Of a stretch of 43,715 nt of DNA, positions 34,928 through 42,259 are shown piece after piece. The notes below the pieces were generated by a model, which saw only the letters and a list, made by a program, of their open reading frames with translations, was not told where the DNA came from and made no database searches. Numbering within the stretch: position 1 is the first letter of the stretch; the number at the start of each line of letters is the position of its first letter. A program made the position numbers and the translations under genes. Source of the DNA: Shumkonia mesophila (GTDB lineage Bacteria; Pseudomonadota; Alphaproteobacteria; Rhodospirillales; Shumkoniaceae); contig NZ_JAOTID010000023.1 in NCBI RefSeq assembly GCF_026163695.1, positions 1-43,715 on the forward strand. Reading direction: 5' to 3'.

Positions 34928-35878
34928 ATGGAATGTGCTGAAACTTTTCTCCGCCCGCTCAACCCGCGTCAGATCTCGGCATTTCGAGCCGTGATGATGA
35001 CCGGAGGCATGACGGCTGCCAGCGCGCTGTTGTGCATATCGCAACCGGCGGTCAGCCGGCTGGTCCGTTCTTTCGAAGAGGATATCGGCCTGACCCTCTT
35101 TCATCGGAAGGGGAATCTGGTGGTCCCCACCGAGGAGGCGAAGGTGGTATTCCGCGAGGTCGCGCGGTTTTTCACCGCCAGTGACCACCTCCGCGAAACC
35201 GCCACATTGCTTCGCAATCAGCGGGCGCACCATCTGCGGATTGCCGGGATGCCGAGCCTGGTACAGGGATTCATCCCGAGGGTCCTCAGGTTGTTTCTCG
35301 ACCGCTATCCCGATGTCAGCATTGTTCTGCATTCAGACACCTCTGTGGCGATTGCCGACCTGGTGGAGAAAAACCAATACGACATCGGCTTTGCCTACGT
35401 CGGATCCGAGCGACCGATGATCGAGGTTAAGCCGCTTCCAGAAACCGAAGCGGTCTGCATCGTCCACTGCGACATGGATCTCGCGGCCAGAGAGGAAGTG
35501 AATGCCAGCGACCTGTGCAAACTTCCGGTTATCGTCCTGGGGCCCAACAGTATTCTCCACATGGAAATCCTGTCGGTGTTGTGCGCCGAATGCCCCGGGT
35601 TCTTGCCGCGGATCCAGGTTCGCTATCCGTGGTCTGCCTGCTCGATGGTAGGGCAGGGAATGGGCGTCGCCATCGTCGATCCATTCACGGCCCTTGAATT
35701 TGCCGATGACAAGGTCGTTTGCCGGCGTTTCCGGCCCCGCATCCCGTACACCTTTTCGACGCTATTTCCACCGGGCGGCGAGGCGACCGGCTTGGCGCGC
35801 ATATTCGCGGATCAGTTTTGCGAGTGCATGCGGAGCGAGTTCCGGGTGGGGCTGAGCGGCGATGCCGCAGACCGGTGA
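34928..35878 (+). CDS. LysR-type regulator of the catabolic/TRAP region
   Basis: This 316-residue protein has an N-terminal winged helix with TAASALLCISQPAVSRLVRSFE and a standard LysR effector domain (RIAGMPSLVQGFIPRVL, then GMGVAIVDPFTALEF). The start is the ATG at 34928 after GGGGCGGGG; an upstream in-frame extension is unlikely because it enters the divergent promoter. It lies between the RraA-like gene (divergent) and the DctPQM operon (same direction), the ideal place for a regulator of both. The inducer is probably the imported compound. Confidence 0.93.
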   Translation: MECAETFLRPLNPRQISAFRAVMMTGGMTAASALLCISQPAVSRLVRSFEEDIGLTLFHRKGNLVVPTEEAKVVFREVARFFTASDHLRETATLLRNQRAHHLRIAGMPSLVQGFIPRVLRLFLDRYPDVSIVLHSDTSVAIADLVEKNQYDIGFAYVGSERPMIEVKPLPETEAVCIVHCDMDLAAREEVNASDLCKLPVIVLGPNSILHMEILSVLCAECPGFLPRIQVRYPWSACSMVGQGMGVAIVDPFTALEFADDKVVCRRFRPRIPYTFSTLFPPGGEATGLARIFADQFCECMRSEFRVGLSGDAADR

Positions 35879-35905
35879 TGCCGATGGCCGATCGGGGCAA
35901 AACGT

Positions 35906-35934
35906 TTGGTTATACTTGGATACAGATATAATAT
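35906..35934 (+). promoter_or_regulatory. Putative sigma70-type promoter of the dctPQM operon
   Basis: TTGGTT (35906-35911) and TAATAT (35929-35934) are spaced by 17 bases, a good -35/-10 pair. The whole 47-base stretch recurs upstream of the glutamate dehydrogenase gene with 37 of 47 identities. Conservation of both boxes and the spacer length supports a real promoter. Confidence 0.6.
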
Positions 35935-35972
35935 TTGATCGGATTGTCGTGTCTTGATACTGTTTATAGTAT

Positions 35973-35987
35973 GTTATATATTATAAC
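35973..35987. promoter_or_regulatory. AT-rich palindrome before dctP, possible LysR site
   Basis: GTTATA-TAT-TATAAC is a perfect 6-3-6 palindrome downstream of the promoter boxes and about 55 bases before dctP. It has the T-N11-A form of LysR sites and the same 6-3-6 geometry as the palindrome at 26465-26479. Its position after the start of transcription would suggest repression or a UTR role. Confidence 0.4.
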
Positions 35988-36040
35988 AATTCTCTAAGTG
36001 TCGATCTCTTGACGAAGTACATATGTATTGGGAGTTGCTC

Positions 36041-37120
36041 ATGAAAGCAAAAATTTCGACAGCTATACTGTCAATATTTGCGGCTTGGCTATTTAGTGCC
36101 GCAAGTTCTGCTCAGAATTTACCAGATGTTAAACTGAAGGTGATCGGTCCGCAGTCGCGGGGCGTGGCTTGGCACCTGATCGTCAAGCCGTTCTGGGACG
36201 AAGAACTGCCGAAGCTCTCGAACGGAGCCATACAGCCGGACTTGGCCAGTATTACCGAGTTGGGCTTGTCGGGATCCGAGGTCTTTCGGCTGTTGAAGAT
36301 GGGTGTGGCCGACCTTGGGATCATCGTTATGGGCTATGCGTCCGGGGAAGTCCCCGAACTCGACGGTTTCGATCTTGCCGGCGCCGTCCCCAATGTAGAA
36401 GCCCTCGGAGCGGTAACCACCGCTTATGGGCCGGTGGTCAACGACATCATGCTCAAACGGGTGGGACTCCGCGTTCTTGGTTATTTCCCGTTGGGCCAGC
36501 AGGGGCTCTGGTGCAGCACCCCGATCTCGGGCATCGGGGATCTCAAGGGTAAGAAGGTTCGGGTTTTCGCGACCACCCAGGCCGATTTCGTCGTCGCGCT
36601 CGGAGGGTCGCCGGTAACTATGCCCGCCACGGAAGTTCCGGCGTCGCTTCAGCGCAAGGTCATCGATTGCGCCGTCACGGGCCTGTTGTCGGGGAATATC
36701 GGCAAGTGGCCGGAGGTCACGAGTCACCTCTATCCCATTAACTTCGGCTGGGCGATGATGACCGTGGTCATCAATCAGAAGTCTTGGGATCGACTTGGCA
36801 AAAATGTCCAGGATTTCCTGACCGACAAGATCCAGAATGTCATGATCGCCCGGGCCTGGGATCTGGCGCGCGAAAGCGATGATCAGGGAATCTGGTGTTC
36901 GACCGGAGACAGCCGTTGTTCCTGGGGATCCAAGGAAAGCGTCACTCGCTACAACATCAAACTGGTGCCGTACACGGACAGCGATGATGCAATTCGCAAG
37001 CGGGCGCTGGAAGAAGCCGCTCTCCCGGAATTCGCGAAGCGGTGTGGCGCTGAATGTACGTCTGCCTGGAATACCGCGGCGGGCAAGGCACTCGGCGTGC
37101 AGGCCAAGGCAAAGAAATAA
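36041..37120 (+). CDS. dctP: DctP-family TRAP solute-binding protein
   Basis: This 359-residue periplasmic protein opens with a signal peptide (MKAKISTAILSIFAAWLFSA, cleavage after about SSA-QN). It has the DctP-type core, including the KVRVFATTQADFVVALGG and PATEVPASLQRKVIDC segments that carry the substrate-carboxylate-binding arginine region. The ATG at 36041 follows GGGAG by six bases; an upstream ATG at 36023 is less well placed. Four cysteines in the C-terminal third (GIWCSTGDSRCSW, RCGAEC) are unusual and may form disulphides. It should capture a carboxylated substrate for the DctQM permease encoded next. Confidence 0.93.
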   Translation: MKAKISTAILSIFAAWLFSAASSAQNLPDVKLKVIGPQSRGVAWHLIVKPFWDEELPKLSNGAIQPDLASITELGLSGSEVFRLLKMGVADLGIIVMGYASGEVPELDGFDLAGAVPNVEALGAVTTAYGPVVNDIMLKRVGLRVLGYFPLGQQGLWCSTPISGIGDLKGKKVRVFATTQADFVVALGGSPVTMPATEVPASLQRKVIDCAVTGLLSGNIGKWPEVTSHLYPINFGWAMMTVVINQKSWDRLGKNVQDFLTDKIQNVMIARAWDLARESDDQGIWCSTGDSRCSWGSKESVTRYNIKLVPYTDSDDAIRKRALEEAALPEFAKRCGAECTSAWNTAAGKALGVQAKAKK

Positions 37121-37161
37121 TCCACCCGAGAGAGGTTGGAATGAAACTTGCTTGAAGGCCT

Positions 37162-37187
37162 GTCGGGGGGCACGCCTGCCCCCCGAC
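37162..37187 (+). promoter_or_regulatory. Strong intercistronic hairpin between dctP and dctQ
   Basis: GTCGGGGGGCA (37162-37172) pairs perfectly with TGCCCCCCGAC (37177-37187) around a CGCC loop. There is no T tract, so it is likely to protect the dctP message or reduce readthrough, giving more binding protein than permease. The TAXI operon has an equivalent element. Confidence 0.7.
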
Positions 37188-37220
37188 CCCTTCCGGTGAG
37201 GTTCCCGCCGAGATTGAGAG

Positions 37221-37841
37221 ATGACCGAATCATTGTTTGATCGCTTTTTGAGCCGCTGCTGGTGCCAGCTTGAACGTCTGTCGACTGCCTTGATCTATGT
37301 TGGGGGCGGATTGCTGATCGTGTGCTGCCTGCTGGTCGCGGTCGAGGTTGTAATTCGCAAGACTCTTAACCAATCGCTGCAAGGGGTGGACGAGATCTCG
37401 GGCTACTTTTTTGCCGTATTCACGGTCTGGGCCTTTTCTTACGCTTTATTCAGGCGGGCCCACGTGAGGGTCGATGCCCTCTATCTGCACCTCCCGTCCG
37501 GCATCCAGCGGATTCTCGATATCGTCGCCCTGCTGTCGATGGCGATCATTTTCACCCTGCTGAGCTATCAGGCTTGGGGAGTGCTGGCCGAGACCGTCCG
37601 TATCGGAGCCCAATCCAACACGCCGCTGCGCACGCCGCTCTGGATTCCGCAGGTGTTTTGGATGATGGGGCTGTGGCTTTTCGCGCTCAATATTTGGATC
37701 GTCCTCACGCGCTCGGTCCTCGCTCTGCTTCGGGGCGACATGAAGGCGGTGGAGGCGATGGCGGCAGCGCCTTCGATCCATGAAGAGACGCGCGATGATG
37801 TCGAAACGGCGCGCGCAGAAGCGGAACAAGCAAGAAGCTGA
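37221..37841 (+). CDS. dctQ: TRAP small permease subunit DctQ
   Basis: This 206-residue protein has four hydrophobic segments (LIYVGGGLLIVCCLLVAVEV, YFFAVFTVWAFSYALF, ILDIVALLSMAIIFTLL, VFWMMGLWLFALNIWIVL) and the conserved GVDEISGYFFAVFTV block of DctQ proteins. A charged tail follows. It forms the membrane complex with DctM encoded 42 bases later. The same 5' coding stretch has a degraded match upstream of the glutamate dehydrogenase gene. Confidence 0.92.
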   Translation: MTESLFDRFLSRCWCQLERLSTALIYVGGGLLIVCCLLVAVEVVIRKTLNQSLQGVDEISGYFFAVFTVWAFSYALFRRAHVRVDALYLHLPSGIQRILDIVALLSMAIIFTLLSYQAWGVLAETVRIGAQSNTPLRTPLWIPQVFWMMGLWLFALNIWIVLTRSVLALLRGDMKAVEAMAAAPSIHEETRDDVETARAEAEQARS

Positions 37842-37883
37842 CTGCCCGCCGGTTGGCTATCGAAAAGAAGGACGTCTGGAGAA

Positions 37884-39170
37884 ATGCTCGGTACTGCCGT
37901 TCTAGCCATCGTAATTTTACTGGCACTGGCGCTTCCGGTGAGCGCGGTGATGGGGTGGTTGGGGATCATTCTCGATCAATCGTATTCCCACTTCGGATTC
38001 TATCAGGTGATGGGTGAGGTCTTTTGGACGCATGCCCATTCATTTACCCTGCTTCCCATTCCGTTGTTCGTCTTCCTCGGCGAGGTCCTCGTCCGTTCAG
38101 GGATCGCGGCGCGGATGTACGCCGCAATGACCCATTGGCTGGGCTGGCTTCCCGGCGGCCTGATGCACGCCAACATCGGTGCCAGTACCATGTTCGCCGC
38201 AAATTCCGGATCGAGCGTCGCTACCGCGGCGACGATCAGTGTGCTGGCCATTCCTGAAATTTTCAAACGAAAATACAATGAAAGACTGTTCCTGGGCAGT
38301 ATTGCGGCGGGAGGAACACTGGGAATTCTGATTCCGCCATCGATCAACATGATCATTTATGGGTTTCTGACGGATACCTCGATTCCGCAACTCTACCTCG
38401 CGGGGATCATCCCCGGATTCCTCCTCGCTTTTTTCTTCATGGCCGTGATCCTGATCGCGTGTTTGGTTCGCCCCGAGTGGGGCGGCGTGCGCGAACACAC
38501 TGACTGGCCGACCCGGTTCCGCAGCTTGGTTAATCTTCTGCCCCCACTGTTCATCTTCATGCTGGTGGTGGGATCGATCTATATGGGGCTGGCAACCCCG
38601 ACCGAGGCGGCGGCGCTCGGGGTGCTGGGAGCCCTGGTGCTGGCTCATGTTTATCGAAAGCTGAGCCTGGCGATGCTCAAAGAGGCGATCAAAGGAACCA
38701 TGCGCACGACCGGCATGCTCCTTCTCATCATCCTGATGGCCCATTTCCTCAATTTCGTCCTGGCGGCAATCGGATTGGTGGGCGCCGTCAACCGGATGAT
38801 CGCCAACCTAGGCTGGTCCCCGGGCCAGACCATGATCATGATCATCTGCATGTACATGCTGCTGGGCATGTTCATGGACGCCCTTGCCATGATGATCCTG
38901 ACCGTTCCCGTCATCGGCCCAGTAGTGTTTGCGCTGGGATTCGATCCCGTGTGGTTCGGGGTGGTCGTCATGCTGATGTGCGAGACCGCGCTGATCACCC
39001 CACCCGTTGGGATTAATGTGTACGTTGTCCAGGGTGTCCGCGGGAGGGGGGCGCTGAACGACGTAACTATCGGGATCCTACCGTATCTGTGTGCCTTGCT
39101 GGCGATGATTGCGATGCTGTTGATCAATGACGACATTGCTCTCTATCTCCCCAAGCTGTTCTACCGCTAA
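37884..39170 (+). CDS. dctM: TRAP large permease subunit DctM
   Basis: This 428-residue protein is almost wholly hydrophobic, with about 12 membrane segments, and carries the DctM motifs NSGSSVATAATISVLAIPE, GTLGILIPPSINMIIYG and TPTEAAALGVLGAL. It performs sodium-coupled transport of the substrate delivered by DctP. The ATG at 37884 follows GGAGAA. A short GACGACG/CGTCGTC hairpin (39180-39196) separates it from the next gene, which is probably co-transcribed. Confidence 0.94.
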   Translation: MLGTAVLAIVILLALALPVSAVMGWLGIILDQSYSHFGFYQVMGEVFWTHAHSFTLLPIPLFVFLGEVLVRSGIAARMYAAMTHWLGWLPGGLMHANIGASTMFAANSGSSVATAATISVLAIPEIFKRKYNERLFLGSIAAGGTLGILIPPSINMIIYGFLTDTSIPQLYLAGIIPGFLLAFFFMAVILIACLVRPEWGGVREHTDWPTRFRSLVNLLPPLFIFMLVVGSIYMGLATPTEAAALGVLGALVLAHVYRKLSLAMLKEAIKGTMRTTGMLLLIILMAHFLNFVLAAIGLVGAVNRMIANLGWSPGQTMIMIICMYMLLGMFMDALAMMILTVPVIGPVVFALGFDPVWFGVVVMLMCETALITPPVGINVYVVQGVRGRGALNDVTIGILPYLCALLAMIAMLLINDDIALYLPKLFYR

Positions 39171-39212
39171 GCAAACAGTGACGACGCCACGTCGTCCTCG
39201 TCGGAGGTGAGC

Positions 39213-40028
39213 ATGAAACAACGCAATACCCGATTGCCTGGAGGACTCGGCGTGGAGCCGGCACGGATCGCGGGAACGACGATGAAGGCCGTCCAGATGT
39301 ACAGTCCGTACGGCTATCGGGCGAAGATCGGTCTGATCGTCCCGTCGACCAACACAGCCAACGAGCCGGAATTCTACCGGATGGCTCCGGCAGGGGTGTC
39401 GATTCACACCGCGCGGTTGCTGACCTTGGGGAAGACAACCCAGAAGGCTTTTGATGAGATGCATGACAAGACGGCGGAGGCGGCGGCTCAACTCGGCACG
39501 GCCGAGGTCGACGTGATCGCCTGGGGATGCACGTCCGGGTCGTTCCTGACTTCGCGCCACCGATTGGAGGAGATGGTCACGAAAGCCTCGGGCGGTATTC
39601 CTTCCTTGACGACGACAACGGCCATCTTCGAGGCCTTCAAGGCGCTGGGGGCGAAACGGATTGCCATGGGCACTCCGTATGTTCGGTTCCAGAACGAAAG
39701 CGAGGTCAAATGCTTTGCCGAAGAGGGGTTTCGGGTCGTTAGCGAGTATGGCCTCAACCTTGGTGAAACGCAGGAGGAACGACGCGGCATCGGGCGGGTG
39801 CCGCCGGAATCGCTGTTCCGCCTGGTTCGCCTGGTTGATCGCGTTGACGCCGATCTGGTTTTTTTGAGTTGCACCAACCTGCCGACCGTTGTGACGATCG
39901 AGGCGTTGGAGGCCGAAATCGGCAAGCCGGTCGTTAGCAGCAATCTGGCAACCTTCTGGCTGAGCCTCAGAATGGCCGGCCTGAAGGATCGGATCGAAGG
40001 TTTCGGCCGGTTGTTGAGGGAATGCTGA
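39213..40028 (+). CDS. AMDase/maleate-isomerase/EutA-like enzyme, copy 2
   Basis: This 271-residue protein is a close paralogue of the enzyme at 31585-32400. The same cysteine motifs WGCTSGS and LSCTNL are intact, and long blocks (RIAGTTMKAVQMYSPYG, GETQEERRGIGRVPPESL) are shared. The middle part differs most, so substrate range has probably diverged. The ATG at 39213 follows GGAGG by five bases. It lies directly after dctM, so the imported compound is likely to be its substrate or precursor. Racemase, isomerase or decarboxylase activity cannot be told apart here. Confidence 0.9.
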   Translation: MKQRNTRLPGGLGVEPARIAGTTMKAVQMYSPYGYRAKIGLIVPSTNTANEPEFYRMAPAGVSIHTARLLTLGKTTQKAFDEMHDKTAEAAAQLGTAEVDVIAWGCTSGSFLTSRHRLEEMVTKASGGIPSLTTTTAIFEAFKALGAKRIAMGTPYVRFQNESEVKCFAEEGFRVVSEYGLNLGETQEERRGIGRVPPESLFRLVRLVDRVDADLVFLSCTNLPTVVTIEALEAEIGKPVVSSNLATFWLSLRMAGLKDRIEGFGRLLREC

Positions 40029-40162
40029 GGCCGCCGGCCTGAAAGTTCGGCACGGGGTATTCTCGCATGTTCCCGGCCGAATGACCTGCCAACGGTCGCG
40101 CGGGGGCGAGCCACGCGAGGGAGAAACCCGACCAAGGCGGGCATCTGTCCGAGGCGAGACCG

Positions 40163-41575
40163 CTACACAGGTGCCCTCGTAACCGCCTCTAGGGTCTTGT
40201 CCTGATTGCGCGGCGCGGGAGGGGGCATCCGCGGTTGCACCTCCCTTCCACATCCAGGCTGCATCACCAGCTCACCATTCCGCACGATCACCTGCCCGCG
40301 CAGAATGGTGTGGATCGGCTTGCCGGTTGTCGTGGATCCGTGCCACGGCGTGAATTTTTGCTTCGAGTGTAGCCGTGTTTGGTCGATGACGTCCGACAAC
40401 CCCATATCGACGACCACGATATCGGCGTCTGACCCTACCTGCAGAATGCCCTTGCGCGGGAAGAGGCCCCATGCTTTAGCCGGATTGACCGCCGACCAGC
40501 GAACATAATCGTTGATGGTCATGCGACCCCGGTTCACCTCGGTCAGCATAAGTGGCATTTGCAGTTCAACACCGGTAATGCCGCAGCAGCAGTTCCAAAT
40601 GTTCGGATCGTTTTTCCCACCCGACGTGTGCGGCGCGTGGTCCGTCGAGATCATATCGATCACGCCGTCCTTCAGGGCTTGCCACAACGCGGCGGCGTGT
40701 CCTTCCTCGCGGATCGGCGGATTGACACGTAGCACGCCTCCCCACCGCTCGACGTCCCGGCTGTCCATGAGGAGGTAGTGAGGGCAAGTCTCGACGGTGA
40801 TATCGACACCCCTCGCCTTAGCGTCACGAATTAGAGGAAGAGCGTCCTTCGAGCTCTTATGGGCAATGTGCAATCTGGCGCCTGTCCACTCGGCAAAGGT
40901 GATGGCGCGGCCAACCGCCTCGATGGCGCAGACCGCCGGACGGGCCGCGAGGTGGGATAGGGCGTCGGTGCGTCCGGCGGCCCGCAGGCGATTGCTGCGG
41001 TGTTCGACAATCGAGGCATTCTCCGCATGGACGCTGCAGCGGACCCCATGGCGAGCAATGATCTCGAACCCCTCGAGCATCGCTCCGTCGCTTGGCGAGG
41101 GCAGGCTGCCGGTCGTATTGCACATGAAGCACTTGAATCCCGGCACTCCCGCTGCAATGAGGGCCTCGAGATGGTCGATGCTCGATTCATCCAACAGGCC
41201 GTAAAGACCAAAGTCCGCGTAGGATCGGCTGCTCGCTATCTCCCGTTTGGTCAGCAGGCCCTCCACGGTTCCCGTATGGGGGACGGTGTTGGGCATGTCC
41301 AGCACCGTAGTCACACCTCCCACTATCGCGGCAGCCGACCCCGTCTCCCAGTTCTCCTTGTCGGTGTGGCCGGGGTCCCGGAAGTGGACATGGCTGTCGA
41401 TTGCCCCGGGAATCAGGTATTTGCCGGCGGCATCCAATTCCGTGAGCCCCTTGGGAAATGCATCGTCCTCGCCGATGGCGACGATCCTGCCGTCACGAAT
41501 TGCCACGTCTGCCTGAACAGCGGAGTTTGGCGATATGACTATCCCATTACGGATAACCAGATCAGCTTTCTTCAT
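40163..41575 (-). CDS. Cyclic amidohydrolase (allantoinase/hydantoinase/dihydroorotase type)
   Basis: This 470-residue enzyme has all the metal ligands of the binuclear amidohydrolases: HxH in DSHVHFRDPG, the carboxylated lysine in GFKCFM, His in SVHAEN, His in IAHKSS and Asp in ISTDHAPH. GFKCFM is especially allantoinase-like. It should open a cyclic amide or ureide ring, feeding the M20 carbamoylase encoded upstream. The C-terminal tail beyond residue 440 is proline-rich and unusual. It is convergent with the second AMDase gene. The ATG at 41573-41575 has a weak ribosome-binding site. Confidence 0.9.
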   Translation of the reverse strand: MKKADLVIRNGIVISPNSAVQADVAIRDGRIVAIGEDDAFPKGLTELDAAGKYLIPGAIDSHVHFRDPGHTDKENWETGSAAAIVGGVTTVLDMPNTVPHTGTVEGLLTKREIASSRSYADFGLYGLLDESSIDHLEALIAAGVPGFKCFMCNTTGSLPSPSDGAMLEGFEIIARHGVRCSVHAENASIVEHRSNRLRAAGRTDALSHLAARPAVCAIEAVGRAITFAEWTGARLHIAHKSSKDALPLIRDAKARGVDITVETCPHYLLMDSRDVERWGGVLRVNPPIREEGHAAALWQALKDGVIDMISTDHAPHTSGGKNDPNIWNCCCGITGVELQMPLMLTEVNRGRMTINDYVRWSAVNPAKAWGLFPRKGILQVGSDADIVVVDMGLSDVIDQTRLHSKQKFTPWHGSTTTGKPIHTILRGQVIVRNGELVMQPGCGREVQPRMPPPAPRNQDKTLEAVTRAPV

Positions 41576-41942
41576 TGATTTCTGCCTTTATCCTAATTTG
41601 CGGGTATGGCCGCCGGGTAACGTCACAAGGGTTATTGAATTGGGGGGATCATTTTTCGACGGCCGACTTCTTGTTTAGACCTATCAAGGTCCCGCTTCGT
41701 GGGAACGGGGTGAAGAGGTAGCCGATCATGGTCGCGCTATGGAAAGTGGTGGAAGAATTGGGCCCTGCTCCACCGGTGCCATTGAATTGATTTCGCAAAT
41801 GACAGGAATGTGGAAGGTGCTGACGCCGACCATCCGCCAGCGTCCCATTCTTCCACGTGCGCACCCATGTGGTCTCCCGCATGTCCATGCCTGTCGGGTC
41901 GAGCCATCACCTCAACCTCAAGACGGACTGCGGCCAAAGCGT

Positions 41943-41971
41943 TTGGTTATACTGCGATGCAAACATAGTAT
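41943..41971 (+). promoter_or_regulatory. Putative promoter, second copy of the dctP-type promoter
   Basis: TTGGTT (41943-41948) and TAGTAT (41966-41971) are 17 bases apart, matching the boxes at 35906-35934. The 47-base window around them is 37/47 identical to the dctP copy. It lies about 290 bases before the glutamate dehydrogenase gene. Confidence 0.5.
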
Positions 41972-42124
41972 TTGACTAGATTGATCTTGGTTGGCACAAT
42001 CTTAACATGATGCAATATGGAAAGAAAAGGTGATAAATCTAAATCAATCGATTAACGATGTTTCGTATTATGACTTAGCAATCAAAGCAGCATCTCAGAT
42101 GGGGGCGCTGGAAATAATTATTGT

Positions 42125-42146
42125 ATTTTATTATAATTAATAAAAT
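42125..42146. repeat. AT-only inverted repeat
   Basis: ATTTTATTA and TAATAAAAT pair perfectly around TAAT. It is made only of A and T in a GC-rich genome, so it may be a protein-binding site or a melting element upstream of the glutamate dehydrogenase gene. Confidence 0.5.
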
Positions 42147-42168
42147 TTATTGTGGAAGCTATGGATTC

Positions 42169-42203
42169 TGACTGAACGATCATTTGATCGCTTGTCGAGC
42201 CGC
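42169..42203 (+). pseudogene. Degraded 5' fragment resembling dctQ
   Basis: Aligned without gaps to 37222-37256 at the start of dctQ, 28 of 35 bases match, including TTTGATCGCTT and GAGCCGC. The first codon is CTG in place of ATG and the match fades soon after. With the dctP-type promoter 200 bases upstream, it looks like the remains of a second TRAP operon that lost its binding-protein gene. Confidence 0.45.
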
Positions 42204-42259
42204 CGGCCCGAGTGTGTTGATGTATATCCTCAAACAAAGAAGCCAAAAGGTGAAGAATC

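Larger units (their letters stand above)
41576..42259. promoter_or_regulatory. Long intergenic region before the glutamate dehydrogenase; contains TRAP-operon scraps
   Basis: No intact gene is supported; a 79-codon minus-strand frame at 41649-41888 lacks motifs. The region contains the promoter-like repeat at 41943-41971, an AATCGATT core near 42045, an AT-rich hairpin at 42125-42146 and a degraded dctQ start at 42169-42203. Base composition shifts from GC-rich to strongly AT-rich at about 41940. Confidence 0.5.

Noticed and set aside
41649-41888. 79-codon minus-strand frame before the amidohydrolase gene
   Set aside because: No motif, no ribosome-binding site and no recognisable relative; it may be an eroded gene but cannot be supported.
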